A stretch of 64,000 bases of DNA, from contig NBIV01000105.1 of the NCBI GenBank assembly GCA_003194525.1, forward strand, positions 179,210 through 243,209, given 5' to 3'. A program made the translations under genes and the position numbers. The stretch comes from Gracilariopsis chorda. Taxonomy: Eukaryota > Rhodophyta > Florideophyceae > Gracilariales > Gracilariaceae. The notes beneath the pieces were generated by a model. The model saw only the letters and a program-made list of their open reading frames with translations, searched no databases and was not told the origin of the DNA. Position 1 is the stretch's first letter. Each line of letters opens with the position of its first letter. Below, in pieces: positions 1 through 10,191 of the stretch.

Positions 1-530
1 CCTCGTCATCCACAAACCTGGGTCTAAAACTCGACTGAAGTTGAACCGCATCTGGTAGCTTGTAGTCTTCTGGTACCGTGTACACATGGTAACGGAACAG
101 GTAGTTCTGTGCCATGATCGCATCTCTACTCCATGCCCCCGCATGGTACACATCTTCTCTTCCAAGGAATATAGATACCGGTGGAATTAAGAATTTTCTG
201 GTCGCGTATCCTCCTTAAATCGCTTCCAACTTCGCATTCGTTGTCGCAAAATGCTTATGAGACATCTCCAACACCCACAATGGAAACGAGTACTTGCCAG
301 AAGCTATCATAAAGTACCCCAGATTCTTCCTCCTCACTTTCTCCGGGATTATAAGCGTCTGAAAGTCTGCATGTAGCTTCTGTCTCGGTCCCAAGTCCAG
401 TACACAACACTTTACCCCCAGTCCTTTGGCGTATACATCTTATACACCTGCAGTTGGTTATCTTTAAATCCTAAGCATACATAGATCTGACCCATACGTG
501 CTTCCAACAACGCTCGACTCTTCACCACCC
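1..530 (-). pseudogene. Fe(II)/2-oxoglutarate oxygenase-like protein, C-terminal part
   Basis: The minus strand carries one mostly open frame from about 435 to the window edge. It has one in-frame TAA at 215-217, and a frame change near 412-435 joins it to a further open piece up to about 530. The translation contains LHADF (359-382), a possible HxD iron-binding motif. Later come VYHAGAW (131-151) and then FRYHVY, a possible distal His and 2OG-binding Arg. This His-x-Asp...His...Arg order is the signature of double-stranded beta-helix Fe(II)/2OG oxygenases. The protein runs off the left edge, so its length and true C-terminus are unknown. It is divergent from the methyltransferase-SET gene. 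The function is inferred from motifs only; an unrelated beta-helix protein is possible. Confidence 0.4.
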
Positions 531-1214
531 AGTGACTCTCCGTCCTTCTTTAAATTTCACCCGCGATTCCCCTCCGTGTATTCATATAACTCGTAGACCC
601 AGACAGTCTGTCAGCTTCATGAGCTGCCTCCACTGCATTGAAGGTAGAGTTCCAGAACTCATGATTCTCTACCTCTCGACTATCTTCTTGGGGTTTGAAA
701 TACTACTCGAAGAACCCAAGCAGCTTGTCACTCACATCACCATCCAACAGGTCACTCATCGCATGCAGCCTGCTCCTCATTCATTCGTCCGTTACAAAAC
801 CTTCCAGCACACAGAATACTCGCTCCTTAAAAAACCCTCAAATTCATCAAAAATCAACATTGTTGTGTCAGTTCTTGACATTGAACGGGAATGTCAAGAA
901 CGACCACCCACCGCAGCTGCACCGTTAGACCTACAACTGAACTGTGAGAACTGCAAAGATTTTCCGAAGTTTTACCTTCTCCCTGCGTTCTGTACTGCCC
1001 AACTCCCTCTTTCCCAACAAAATCTTTCGAAGTTTCCCTCCATGCTTCGTTACACATTTCAAAAGAAAAAGTTCTGTGAAGTTCGAGGGACGTGAATCAT
1101 CAGAACAGGCGTCGTCGTTCTTCGGTTGCCTGCCACGAAGCATCTCTCGCACAACCATTCCAACTCAAATGGAATCTTTCGTGCATAAGTGCACCTCCCA
1201 CTGTACGTCCAGCC
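531..1214. other. divergent intergenic spacer
   Basis: This stretch lies between the minus-strand oxygenase-like fragment and the first in-frame ATG (1215) of the plus-strand methyltransferase-SET gene. Short open frames occur on both strands but overlap each other and show no recognisable motif. Any promoter for the divergent pair should lie here; I see no clear TATA box. The 5' part of the plus-strand frame is already open from 1092. Confidence 0.3.
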
Positions 1215-2750
1215 ATGGAGTTCTCCTCCACGAATCGAATTTCGGGGAGTTCCTCAGGTGCAACGGTGATAGGGGCGACCATTTCTACACATCCTCCCTT
1301 CGACATGAGCAATTCGGAAAGCTTCACAACCATCTGGAAGGTGTTTATGTCCGTATGTGATGCATACGAGGAATCGAGAGGCTCTGGTGTCCCTAAACGC
1401 GAAGTGACATATGAGAAGACTGTCGATTTTATGCTCCAGAATCGTTGGGCAAATTCTGAAGTGTTCGGATTGTTGGAACGTTTCCTTGCATTCTCTCTCA
1501 CCCCCTACAGCGACGAAGAGGTTACTGCTTATATTTGCACATCTGTACAGGGTCCAACGCAGTACTTCCTACAAGTTTATCGATATGTAGCTTTGTGCCA
1601 TAAACAAAACGGGTCCAAAGACAGTCGTCTATGGGACGTTTAGAACTTGACTATTGACGTGAGGCGAGAAGGTGGAACAACTATACTACAAAGAGTTTTC
1701 AACAATGACATATTCAAGAAGACCTTACGCGGAGCCGCTACGGGGCAGGGAAGTGGAAGGTTTAGGACCCTTCCTGGTACTCGATTCCAACAGCTGTTAT
1801 ACCTGTCGGTGGTGATGCACATTGAGATTGTACGCAGGGGTCGGGAACAGAAGCCATACCTCGGACGGGGAAAGAAGGTGAAGGCAGTAAGGTACGTGGG
1901 AAATTTTACCATGTCTAATCGCACGCACTATAAGCGTATGGCGAACGGCATACACCAAGTATGCCGGGCTTGGGACGCGTTCGCTGTCGTTCTGGGATTC
2001 AGGGACTGCGAGCAGATGTTGCATCCTTATCTTCTTATCGACAGCGACACGTTTAAGCTCACTGATATTCACTCCCAAACGATTGGTTACAGCCCTCAAA
2101 CCCCCACGTACAGGAGGGGAGAAGAAATGGAGCCGACGGTATCCGAGGCCAATGTATTTTCCTGGGATACTGCTTTTCCAGACGACGTAGACTGTATTAT
2201 GCGTACTCTGGCCCAAGAATTCGTCTCGGACCTTCCACGTATGGTACTGGAAAAGAAGATGTTTGAGTTCAGTGAAACCGAGCAATAGCCAGTGCTTTCT
2301 ACGTTGAAGCGAAACGCCACAAAGCCTCTGGTTCGATTTGACTTTTTATCTGAGGGTATCGTTAAATCAGTGAGGGAGGCTTGTACAAAGCATAATGTTC
2401 TACCAGTCAAAGCTACATCACACTCTACGGATGTACAGTCCACTACAGCCGCCTCTCCTGGGACCAGAAGCAGCACGAAGAGGGTGCAGGCCGTTGGGAA
2501 GCAGCTCAGTAGAAGCTCCAATGGCTCAGGACAGCCGGATGGGAACGGTTGTAGCAGTGGTGATGCCATTGCCGAGCCTACTGCTCCCGCTGCTGCGGAG
2601 ATGCAGGCAACGCTGGACGCTTCCCTTAACATCCTCTCTCGTCATGGGACGCTGGACCGTGTGGCTGCAAAAGCTATGATGATTCTGGAGTCCGTGATGG
2701 AGAAGGACTTTGCGTTCTACTGCGTAGACTCCGAGGAGCTGGTGGATGCT

Positions 2751-3459
2751 CACAAACGTGTTCTGGGAGGCAGCTTATCTCTGAATGGGAGAGTTCAACT
2801 CGCTATATCTGACGCGCCGTATCACATTCGGGATACCGAATACGATTGCATCACTCAGCAGAAGATGGTATCGTCCGCCACTGACAATTACGATTGCCTT
2901 CATCCTGTTGGGCATTTGATCTTCTTCTGTTCAGGTTTTAAATTCCCGATATGGTACAAGATTTTGAACGAGTGCACATACGTTGACGCGGACAGGAGGA
3001 TGAAGAAGTCTTTTACCGTGGATAAGAAGTCTCTTTTTGTTTTGGCGCCATCGCTCCAACCCGATGGCATTCTCTGGTCGCAATAACATTAGAATGTTCC
3101 CTGCAGCGGAGCAGCCAGTGCATGCGGTTTGGAATGGGATTCCTTATATCGACCAGAAGACAATGGTGAACTACTGTATGTTCAACCATGTTGTCAGCCG
3201 ATACCCTCGACATTTCGGAGTAATCGACGAGGTTCCCCATCATTGCCCAAGAGAGAGAATATATTGGAGGGTGCAGGAAGGGCAAAGATTTGTAAATCGT
3301 CAGATACGCCCGAAACAGAAGTCGAAAGAGCTGATGAAAGAGCTCATAGCACGCACTTCTCAACCTGGAAACCTTGTGATGGATTTTTTCTCGGAAACGA
3401 TTACCATTGCACTTGCGTGCATGGCACTTGTTCTGCACAGAAATTTCAATCGTTGGTGA
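2751..3459 (+). pseudogene. DNA methyltransferase domain (N4-cytosine/N6-adenine class)
   Basis: Motif IV reads ISDAPYHIR (about 2804-2830), where active enzymes have D/N/S-PPY, followed by a hydrophobic strand (HLIFFCSGF). After a frame change near 3040-3086 comes a block resembling the K-S/P-x-E-L-M-x-x-L-I helix (about 3315-3345). It leads into QPGNLVMDFF (about 3360-3393), the motif I position where SAM binds. The order IV then I is typical of the beta class of amino-methyltransferases (Pfam N6_N4_Mtase). The Pro-to-Ala change in motif IV and the loss of the Gly after the motif I Asp argue that the copy is inactive. Target base and sequence cannot be told from the motifs. Confidence 0.55.
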
Positions 3460-3861
3460 GAAGTACCGCATCTGTTTCATACACGTGAAGCATAACGGTA
3501 TAGTGCATATGGCAAGGTTAATTGCCGATAATTCCCTCAAAGTCGGTTATTTGGAATGTTGTGAAAGCATCGGCACGAATGCTGTTGTACAGAAGGCACT
3601 TCATGTAGCAACGGTGTTCAAGAAGAGGTCTAGAGAAACACAATTGACTGCAATAAGGGATTTCCTGCAGTATCAAAGGTTCTCTTTCCATAAAATGGCT
3701 TTTCTGTCGACTGCACGGGATGATATGGATCTTATCGGCATGTATCGCACTAAGGCTTTACATCTGTGGACGCACAGCACTCAGGCAAAGCAGAACGAGT
3801 TAGAGCCAGAGCTTGTGCGTGTGCCGATGCATCACTTTACTGGTGCAGGGTGGCAAGGTCT

Positions 3862-4428
3862 TCAGTGAAGCACCCATCTAGAAGGCTCGGAGTCTTTAGT
3901 GCACGGAATATTGCAGAAGGAGAGGCTGTTTGTCACTTCCATGGGACTATTGTGTATCATGACATTAGTCAACGTCTCCAACAACATGTTACGTATGGGG
4001 AGGCGCTCATGGGAGCTACTTTTTGGCATTTCAACAAATTCTCCATTGAATTGGTAGGTAGCGGCATGGGTTTTGAAAATCTGCCTACTTATGATGGAGG
4101 AAAGAAGACAGCGAGGATATGGATTGTTCCCGCACTTTATTCTATGGCAGGCTATATTAATGATTCGCGTTACCTGGATGGAGACGAGGAGAAAGACTTA
4201 GCAGAAGATAACCCCAATATACGAGGAAAGGCGAACGTTCAGATACGTCCGGTGAGCTCTACGTTATCGCAGCAAAGGATTTTGGAATTCACTCTGGGAA
4301 CTGCGAGAGCAATACGCGAAATAAAAGAAGGAGAAGATTTATTTCTAAATTACGGGAATGAATATGCTTTAGAAGCACGATTTGAAGTCTTCCTGCCTGT
4401 TTTACTCGTGGAGCACTATTTTGAGTAA
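3862..4428 (+). pseudogene. SET domain (lysine methyltransferase-like)
   Basis: After a frame change near 3850-3868 the frame is open to TAA at 4426-4428. It begins with RRLGVFSARNIAEGEAV, the usual SET opening (G-x-G/V-F-A-x-x-x-I-x-x-G-x-x-I). It continues to a Y-I-N-D motif (about 4150-4165), an N-P-N-x-x-x-K-A-N-V stretch that replaces the common NHS-C-x-PN motif, and ends GEDLFLNYGNEY (about 4328-4366), the conserved G-E-E-L-x-x-D-Y-G block with its catalytic-site Tyr. The SET core itself is uninterrupted. It sits at the C-terminus of the methyltransferase coding region, suggesting one fused DNA- and histone-directed enzyme. The substrate is unknown. Confidence 0.7.
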
Positions 4429-4573
4429 GCTTCTATTCTGTTACTTTTGACATCCTAGTTCCTGTCTTCTTCTTTGTTAAAGCTTTCAATTTTGAAATGG
4501 GAGAGAGGTGCTAAATGGTACTGAAACTAGTAGAAAGAAATATTAACAGGATAGTATATGTATACCTCTCGTT

Positions 4574-4618
4574 TAGGATTTGGGGGAGTGTGGTGACGAA
4601 TCGTGAGACATATGTGTC
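4574..4618 (+). other. polypurine tract and LTR-like start, truncated
   Basis: A purine-rich tract (4581-4588, tgggggag) is followed at once by TGTGGTGACGAATC, the classic order of polypurine primer and LTR 5' end. Similarity to the LTR of Element 1 begins only at about 4619 (TTTAGTTAATATT). The 30 bases before that differ from the matching positions of the 3' copy at 15459-15483. I read this as the start of another element's 3' LTR, cut and joined to the truncated 5' LTR of Element 1. The 4429-4573 stretch before it holds nothing else I recognise. Confidence 0.4.
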
Positions 4619-5267
4619 GTTTAGTTAATATTATTTATTATTTTCACACCCATTTCTCGGAAGCTAGTACTTTGTGCGACGGCGCACTGCCGTGGCACCA
4701 GTAAACCTTCCTCAACAAGGGACCCCAACCTGGGGAATTGGCTCTAGTTGTTACCGCTTGCGCGCGTGCTCTACTCCTCCTTGGAGGGAAACGCCGTGAA
4801 CCACGGGACATCTAACCCCCTTGCACATCTAAAGAAGCCCATCCTTGGGAGTATAATTTTTCCAATCATATTGGTGTTTCGCCCTGTATAGGGGGTCCTG
4901 TCCACCGGCATTGCCGTATCTGTTCGTCGCTCTCGCGACTCACTTTGTCCTTCCTTCCTCCTCTTCGCCCTTCCTTTTTCCCCTTTTTAGGGTAGCACCT
5001 CCCGCTATCCGCAGCCCTCGTGTGCGCATCCGCTCACACATCCCCACTTACGTGGAAATATACCTCTACTGAGGATCACACCCCGCTCACGCGGATACCG
5101 ATTCTTCGCCTTCACCTCCCTGCGCAAGTCGCGACAGGTGTCCCTGGTCTTACAAACCGGCTTCCCCGTGACTACTCTGGGAGGGCTCTACCCAACTGGG
5201 TTCACCTCGTGAGAGGAAGATCCCGAACGTCTTTTGGTGTTTTTCCCCTTTGGGGCATTGCACCATA
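4619..5267 (+). repeat. 5' LTR of Element 1 (truncated at its left end)
   Basis: This stretch aligns over its whole length with about 15484-16135. It starts at TTTAGTTAATATTATT and ends near GCATTGCACCATA. If the 3' LTR starts after the G-run at 15300, about 180 bp of U3 is missing here. A pyrimidine-rich tract near 4950-4990 is the most diverged part. The LTR is full of short perfect inverted repeats, for example CCAAT-cat-ATTGG at 4862-4874. Confidence 0.8.
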
Positions 5268-5270
5268 AAG

Positions 5271-5290
5271 TGGTCTCCCGACCTAGAATC
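5271..5290 (+). promoter_or_regulatory. candidate tRNA primer-binding site of Element 1
   Basis: TGGTCTCCCGACC starts three bases after the LTR end. It begins with TGG, complementary to the CCA end of a tRNA, and sits where the minus-strand primer site should be. The tRNA identity is not resolved. The three-base gap (aag) matches that in Element 4. Confidence 0.45.
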
Positions 5291-5372
5291 GGTTTTTATT
5301 TTCCCTCTTACGAGGTTTGTTTTCATTCACCGGAAGTTCCGTGATCGTTTCCCGTCGTAACGGTATTTTCTC

Positions 5373-7546
5373 ATGTCGAGAAATCCCTCCGATGCGGAGT
5401 CAGTGGTGACGCGTAGTCGCTCCCGCGACAACGCGGACACTTCCGAAGTTCGGTTCGTACCCCGTATACCTATACGGACAAGTTCCAGCCGCGCTGGCAC
5501 CGCTTTATCGCGGAATGATACCCCGACCAGGAACCCCAGAACCTCCTTTTGCCCTCGTTATCACCCCCGCAGGGGAATGCAACATCGACTCCGGCTGTTG
5601 CCGCAGTGCCCCAGGCACCCCAGCCTGCTCCCGCTGTCGCGGGATCAAGCCCCCGTGGAACGGGCGATAACACCCCCCAGGGGACTTCCCTGGAATCCCA
5701 GGTCCGCGCTCTGTGGAACGCCCATGACACACTTGTAGGGGAACTAAAATCCCTCCAAGAGGTGGTCTTGGCAACCCCCGTAAAGGAGGTTGCCGAGGAA
5801 CTCCGTATTTTACGGTCTGACGTCAACTCCGTGTTGGAGAGTTTGGGACAAACTGCCACCTTCATCGAAGGAGTTGAAGCCCGATTTGATGGGATCGGTG
5901 CCCGCCTGGAGACGCTGGAGCAGTTCCTCCTCATGGACAAACCATCCCCGGATGATCCAGTACACGAGGCATCGCACAACGACCAGCTTGCTGGGAAGAA
6001 GAAACGCCGTCATCGACGGAAAAACCACCGAAAATATTCGGACTCCGATTCTTCGACATCGTCGGACTCATCCCGAAACCATTCGGTTAGCTCGAGCTCC
6101 TCGGACTCCGACTCGGAGGACGAGAAGCGAGGCTACTCCTCCCACTCGAAGCGGTCATCGGCCACTAAAGGTGTGATCCGAACCCGCCAGAAGGGGAGAA
6201 GACACCCCGGTCTCCGGGAATTGAAACCGACAAACCCGGATTACCGGAAGCTTTTATCATACCGGTACTACCGGCTCGAAGATTCGTCACTTGTACGTAC
6301 GCCCCGTGGTACGGGAAAGGTGCGAGAATGCATTAAGCGAATGCAGCTCTCGCTCCGCAACCAGTATTTTACTGGAGAGGACCCAGTCCTGGTACTGGAT
6401 TCCCTATCCCGCTTTGTAGCGGAGGCCGATATCCTCGGTATGAATGAGGGACAAGCCTATTTGGCTTTACCGTATTTCTTAAGGGGAGTGGCGGAGGACC
6501 AATACAACTCTGTCAGAGGATCTTCTCGTGCCTCCGAGGGAGGGGTTACTTGTTGGCCGGAGGCTGTGCAGTATCTTCTTTGCTCCTACGCCACAAACAC
6601 CGCTATTCAGCAGGCTATCCTCGCTTTGCGAGATACACGCCAGCGTGCTGGAGAGACCGAGACCGATTACTCGGTGCGCCTTAACAAGGCTTTCCACAGA
6701 TGTGGTAAAGTATACCCCGCTGGGGAGCGCAGTACCATGTTCATCGATGGTCTTGACCCGGAAATCCGGAGTTTAGTTACCCGTTATTGGGAGGACAAGC
6801 GGAGGATTACCTATCTCGAGCTGGTCCAACACGCCCGAGCGGAAGGGGATGCACTTCGTGCAAGAACTCCGAACAATCGGTCTAAATCCGCCAAGGCGTT
6901 GTTGCTGGAAAGCGAAGCTTCCTCACTCCCGCTCACTGCGGATGGGAACCCTGGACAGGGATTTGATACCGTGCATTTAGTGCAGGGGGATGGTTTGTCG
7001 ATACCCACCAGTGATTTGCCGTCGACGACGGAGATGACCCATGATACGGGAACAGAAGATCCCGTTCTATACGGTGGTAACGGTCGGGTCCAACCCCAAC
7101 GACTCCCGTTTTCAAACGGTCAATCCCGTTATCAACGGCCTGGATGGACTCACACCCGCCCTGCGGTTCGCTTCTCCGATACTCGGAATAATAATCCGCG
7201 TGTCGCGGTATTGGCTCTCATTTGCCACCTGTGCTATGCCCATGGCCATACCTCAACTCAGTGTATTTGTTCACTGAAGGATATGGCCAAGGTAGTGGCA
7301 AATTATGAGGCCCTCACTCCAGAGGAGAAACGTTCCGTCCCGACGGCTTCCTACCTCCGTGCTAAAACGGACTTTTCCCATGCCCTACCACAGACCCCAC
7401 GTGCGCGGCAAGCTTCATACACCCCGATTCGGGAGATCACGCAACCATCCGTTGAAACCCCCGCTTATGCGGATAGAAACCCCCGTCAACGGGATGAAGC
7501 ACTCGTTGTCGAGGAAACCAACCCACCTTCGAAGGCGGAAAACTAA
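5373..7546 (+). pseudogene. gag: gag of Element 1 (frameshifted near the N-terminus)
   Basis: Gag packages the element RNA. An ATG at 5373 opens a frame with an Arg/Ser-rich N-terminus. Sense then passes to another frame at a T-run (5547-5550) and stays open to TAA at 7544-7546, about 720 codons in all. A Pro/Ala-rich start is followed by a heptad-like region (about 5730-5930) that could be a coiled coil. Next comes a Lys/Arg block and a long Ser/Asp run (about 5990-6170), then a capsid-like helical region with the Y-x-x-x-L...F-x-x-L-x-x-A pattern (about 6200-6900). A CCHC knuckle, CHLCYAHGHTSTQC (C-x2-C-x4-H-x4-C), lies at 7223-7264. Protease starts 17 bases after the stop in another frame, so pol expression would need reinitiation or frameshifting. 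Confidence 0.75.
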
Positions 7547-7563
7547 ATGAGGGAGTCTCCCGT

Positions 7564-8043
7564 TTGGGAGAGGCGTCCTCAAAAACGAGGCTGTTGGCGC
7601 CCGAGGCGTCCTCGCCTCGCTCCCCAGTGAAAGTCCTCTCGAGGAAAGACACCGCTGACGCGGACTCTGCGCACCTCGGTGTGTTGCGTCGCCTGTGGAT
7701 ACGGAGTAAAAATTCCCGGATTCCCGGTAGCGTCTTGGTCTTGGCCAAGCGCAACTATAAGGTCTATGCCGACCTTGGCCATGATCCCCAGTTTATGGTG
7801 AGGTTTCTCACCGTCCTGGATACAGGTGCAGGCTCCAACTTTGTTGTGGAATCATTGTTACCCCCGCTTTTGCGGTCTCGTATCCGCTCTGACGCGGTCC
7901 CCGACATTTCGGATGTGAACAACAATCCGTTACAAACGGTGCGCACAGTGGACCTCGTCGTGAGACTTTGTAACTCTGTGGTGAAGTTGGACTTCATCGT
8001 TTGCCGTTCATTCGCAGCACCAGTCATACTGGGATGTGATTAA
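7564..8043 (+). pseudogene. aspartic protease of Element 1
   Basis: The retroviral-type aspartic protease that cleaves Gag-Pol is seen from the active-site motif DTGAG (7819-7833) and the distal flap/ILG-D motif (VILGCD) just before the stop. TAA at 8041-8043 interrupts the same frame that continues into RT, so protease and pol were one polyprotein. The region before DTGAG is a Ser/Arg-rich spacer. The catalytic motif is intact. Confidence 0.75.
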
Positions 8044-10191
8044 TGCGACAGATTTGTCGACGCAATCAGGCCCCGCCTCAGGCGTGTAGAACTTGACGAC
8101 GGATCGTCGATTCCGATTGTTCGCCGCCCGCTAAAGCGGTCCTCTCGGAAACAATTTCCGCTCCCTGCTGCCCAGGAACCACCGCCCGCGTCCCGCGAGT
8201 CCACCAAGCTCCGCGTCGCTGCCTCGGTTTCTATACCGCCTGAGTCCCAAGTCTGGGTGCAGGTAAATTCCCGTCAACACGGTCTTCGGTTTATACAACC
8301 CCTCGCCTCGTTCTACGAGAAATCCCAGCTGGCGCTGGCTAATGGAATTGTCTCCATTTCCCCGGATGTTCCTTTCCGGATATTGGTTGCCAACCTTGGC
8401 AAACACCCCCATTATCTGGTAAAACACCAAGTAATTGGGAGTGTAACCCCCCATCCTATGGGAATGCTGCCAGCGAAGATGACAGCCGCCGATTTACTCG
8501 GAGTTACCACCTATTCTGAGGAGTTCGCCACGCCGTCCGAAGACATCAAGTCTGAGGAGGGGGAGGAAACCGCTACTTCAGCGTCGAACACACCGAGTAA
8601 CTCGGAATTGCGAACCACACCTGTTCCACAGGACAATGCTCCATCGAGCAACGACCGGATTGATCCGGAAAAGGCACTTGAAGCGCTGGACTTCAGCCAC
8701 GTGCCAGAGTTACACCGCGACAAACTCCGTACAATGTTACGGGAAATCACCACAATGTGGGATGGCTCGCTTGGCGAGATTAATGCAACGGAACACCGGA
8801 TCGATTTAATCCCCGGTGCGCGACCGGTTGCACAACCCCCCTACAAGGCAAGTCCGAAAGCTCGGGAAGAGGAGCAGTCCCAAGTGGACAAGATGCTCCG
8901 CGCAGGTGTGATTGAGCCCGCTCAATCACCCTGGGCATCTCCAGTTGTACTGGCTTTAAAGGCCGACGGAACCTGGAGGTTCTGTGTCGACTACCGCCGG
9001 CTCAATGCCGTGACTGTTAGAGACACGTACCCTATCCCTCGTATGGACGAGTGTATTGACTCCCTTGGAGACGCAACCGTGTTCACGGCACTCGATGCCA
9101 ATTGGGGATATTGGCAAGTACCTGTCAGACAGGAAGATCGCGACAAAACCGCATTCACCTGCCACGCAGGAACGTACCACTTCAAGCGGGTGCCATTCGG
9201 GTTAACTAACGCCCCCGCCACCTTTCAGCGTGCAGTAGATATTCTACTCAACCGCTTTAAGTGGCGGAGTTGTCTGGTCTACTTTGATGATATTATCATC
9301 TTCTCCAACTCGTTGGACGACCATCTCACTCACGTCCGAGACTGTCTGACCGTACTCCGCGATGCGGGAACTACCCTCAAGTTGAGGAAATGCGAGTTTT
9401 TCACAGATACTGTGAAGTATCTGGGTCACATTATCCGTCCTGGACGGTTAGCGATCGAGAAAGCTCGAGTCAAATCCCTCGTTGAGGCGAAAGAGCCCCG
9501 TACTCAAACGGAACTGCGCTCCTTTTTGGGGCTGGTCAACGTCTATCGACTGTTCATCCCGAACTTTTCGGATACCGCGGCGCCCCTAAACGCGTTGTTG
9601 CGAAAGGGGAACCCCCCAAAACTGGGAACATTTACGCCCGAGCAATCGGAAGCCTTTAACTCCTTGAAGGAGGCTGTCACATCAGCAACAATCCTACATC
9701 TCCCAAAACTTGGGTTGCCATACTCCGTAGATACGGACTCGAGCGACTACCAAGTCGGATGTGCTCTTTTTCAAACCACCCCCGAGGGGGAACGACATCC
9801 AATTGGTTATTGGTGGCGCTCGCTCAATGTTCATGAGCGGAACTACTCCGTATCGGAGAAAGAGTGCCTCGCCGTCGTATGGGCGATGACCACTCTGCGC
9901 CCCTACCTTATGGGAGTTCACTTCACCGTGTACACGGATCATTCCTCATTGAGGTGGTTAATGAATATCTCCGACCCGTCGGGACACCTCATGCGCTGGA
10001 GACTCCGCCTCGCGGAATATGACTTTCAAGTCATTTATAAAAAGGGCGCGCAGAACACCCAAGCCGACGCCCTGTCACGTTTACCCACAAGTGGGAAAGC
10101 ACTCCCAACGGAGGATGATGAAGTCCCATGTTTCATGGCCAAAGACCCGGATGATCCGGAATGTGCCGTCGAGGCTGGGCCAGAAAACTAG
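8044..10191 (+). pseudogene. pol: reverse transcriptase - RNase H of Element 1
   Basis: The frame is open from the TAA at 8041 to a TAG at 10189-10191. A protease-RT spacer comes first, then the RT fingers (SPWASPVVL, FCVDYRRLN). The catalytic YFDD box is at 9280-9291 and intact, followed by the YLGHII and FLGLVNVYRLF thumb motifs. RNase H follows with an Asp in TDSSDYQVGCALF, a Glu in SEKECLAVVWA, YTDHSSL, and the closing NTQADALSRLP. All catalytic acids I can place are present. The TAG separates it from the integrase zinc-binding region in the same frame. The sequence is dense in short hairpins, for example AATGGA...TCCATT (8341-8358). Confidence 0.9.

Larger units (their letters stand above)
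1215..4428 (+). pseudogene. DNA N-4/N-6 methyltransferase - SET domain protein, broken
   Basis: A single coding region of about 1,070 codons can be followed through four open segments. One frame runs 1215-3086 with in-frame TAG codons at 1641-1643 and 2286-2288. The reading then moves through two other frames (to 3459, to 3868) and ends in a SET domain at 4428. The ATG at 1215 sits in a good Kozak context (gccATGG). Residues 1 to about 500 match nothing I know and include a Ser/Thr-rich linker near 2420-2600. The middle carries beta-class methyltransferase motifs (IV before I) and the end a SET domain. The breaks mean this copy is dead. It is followed after about 150 bp by a purine tract and LTR-like start, so it may be cargo of a mobile element. 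Confidence 0.55.

Noticed and set aside
532-1095. Plus-strand ORF of 187 codons at 532-1095.
   Set aside because: No motif, overlaps other frames on both strands, and lies in the spacer between divergent genes.
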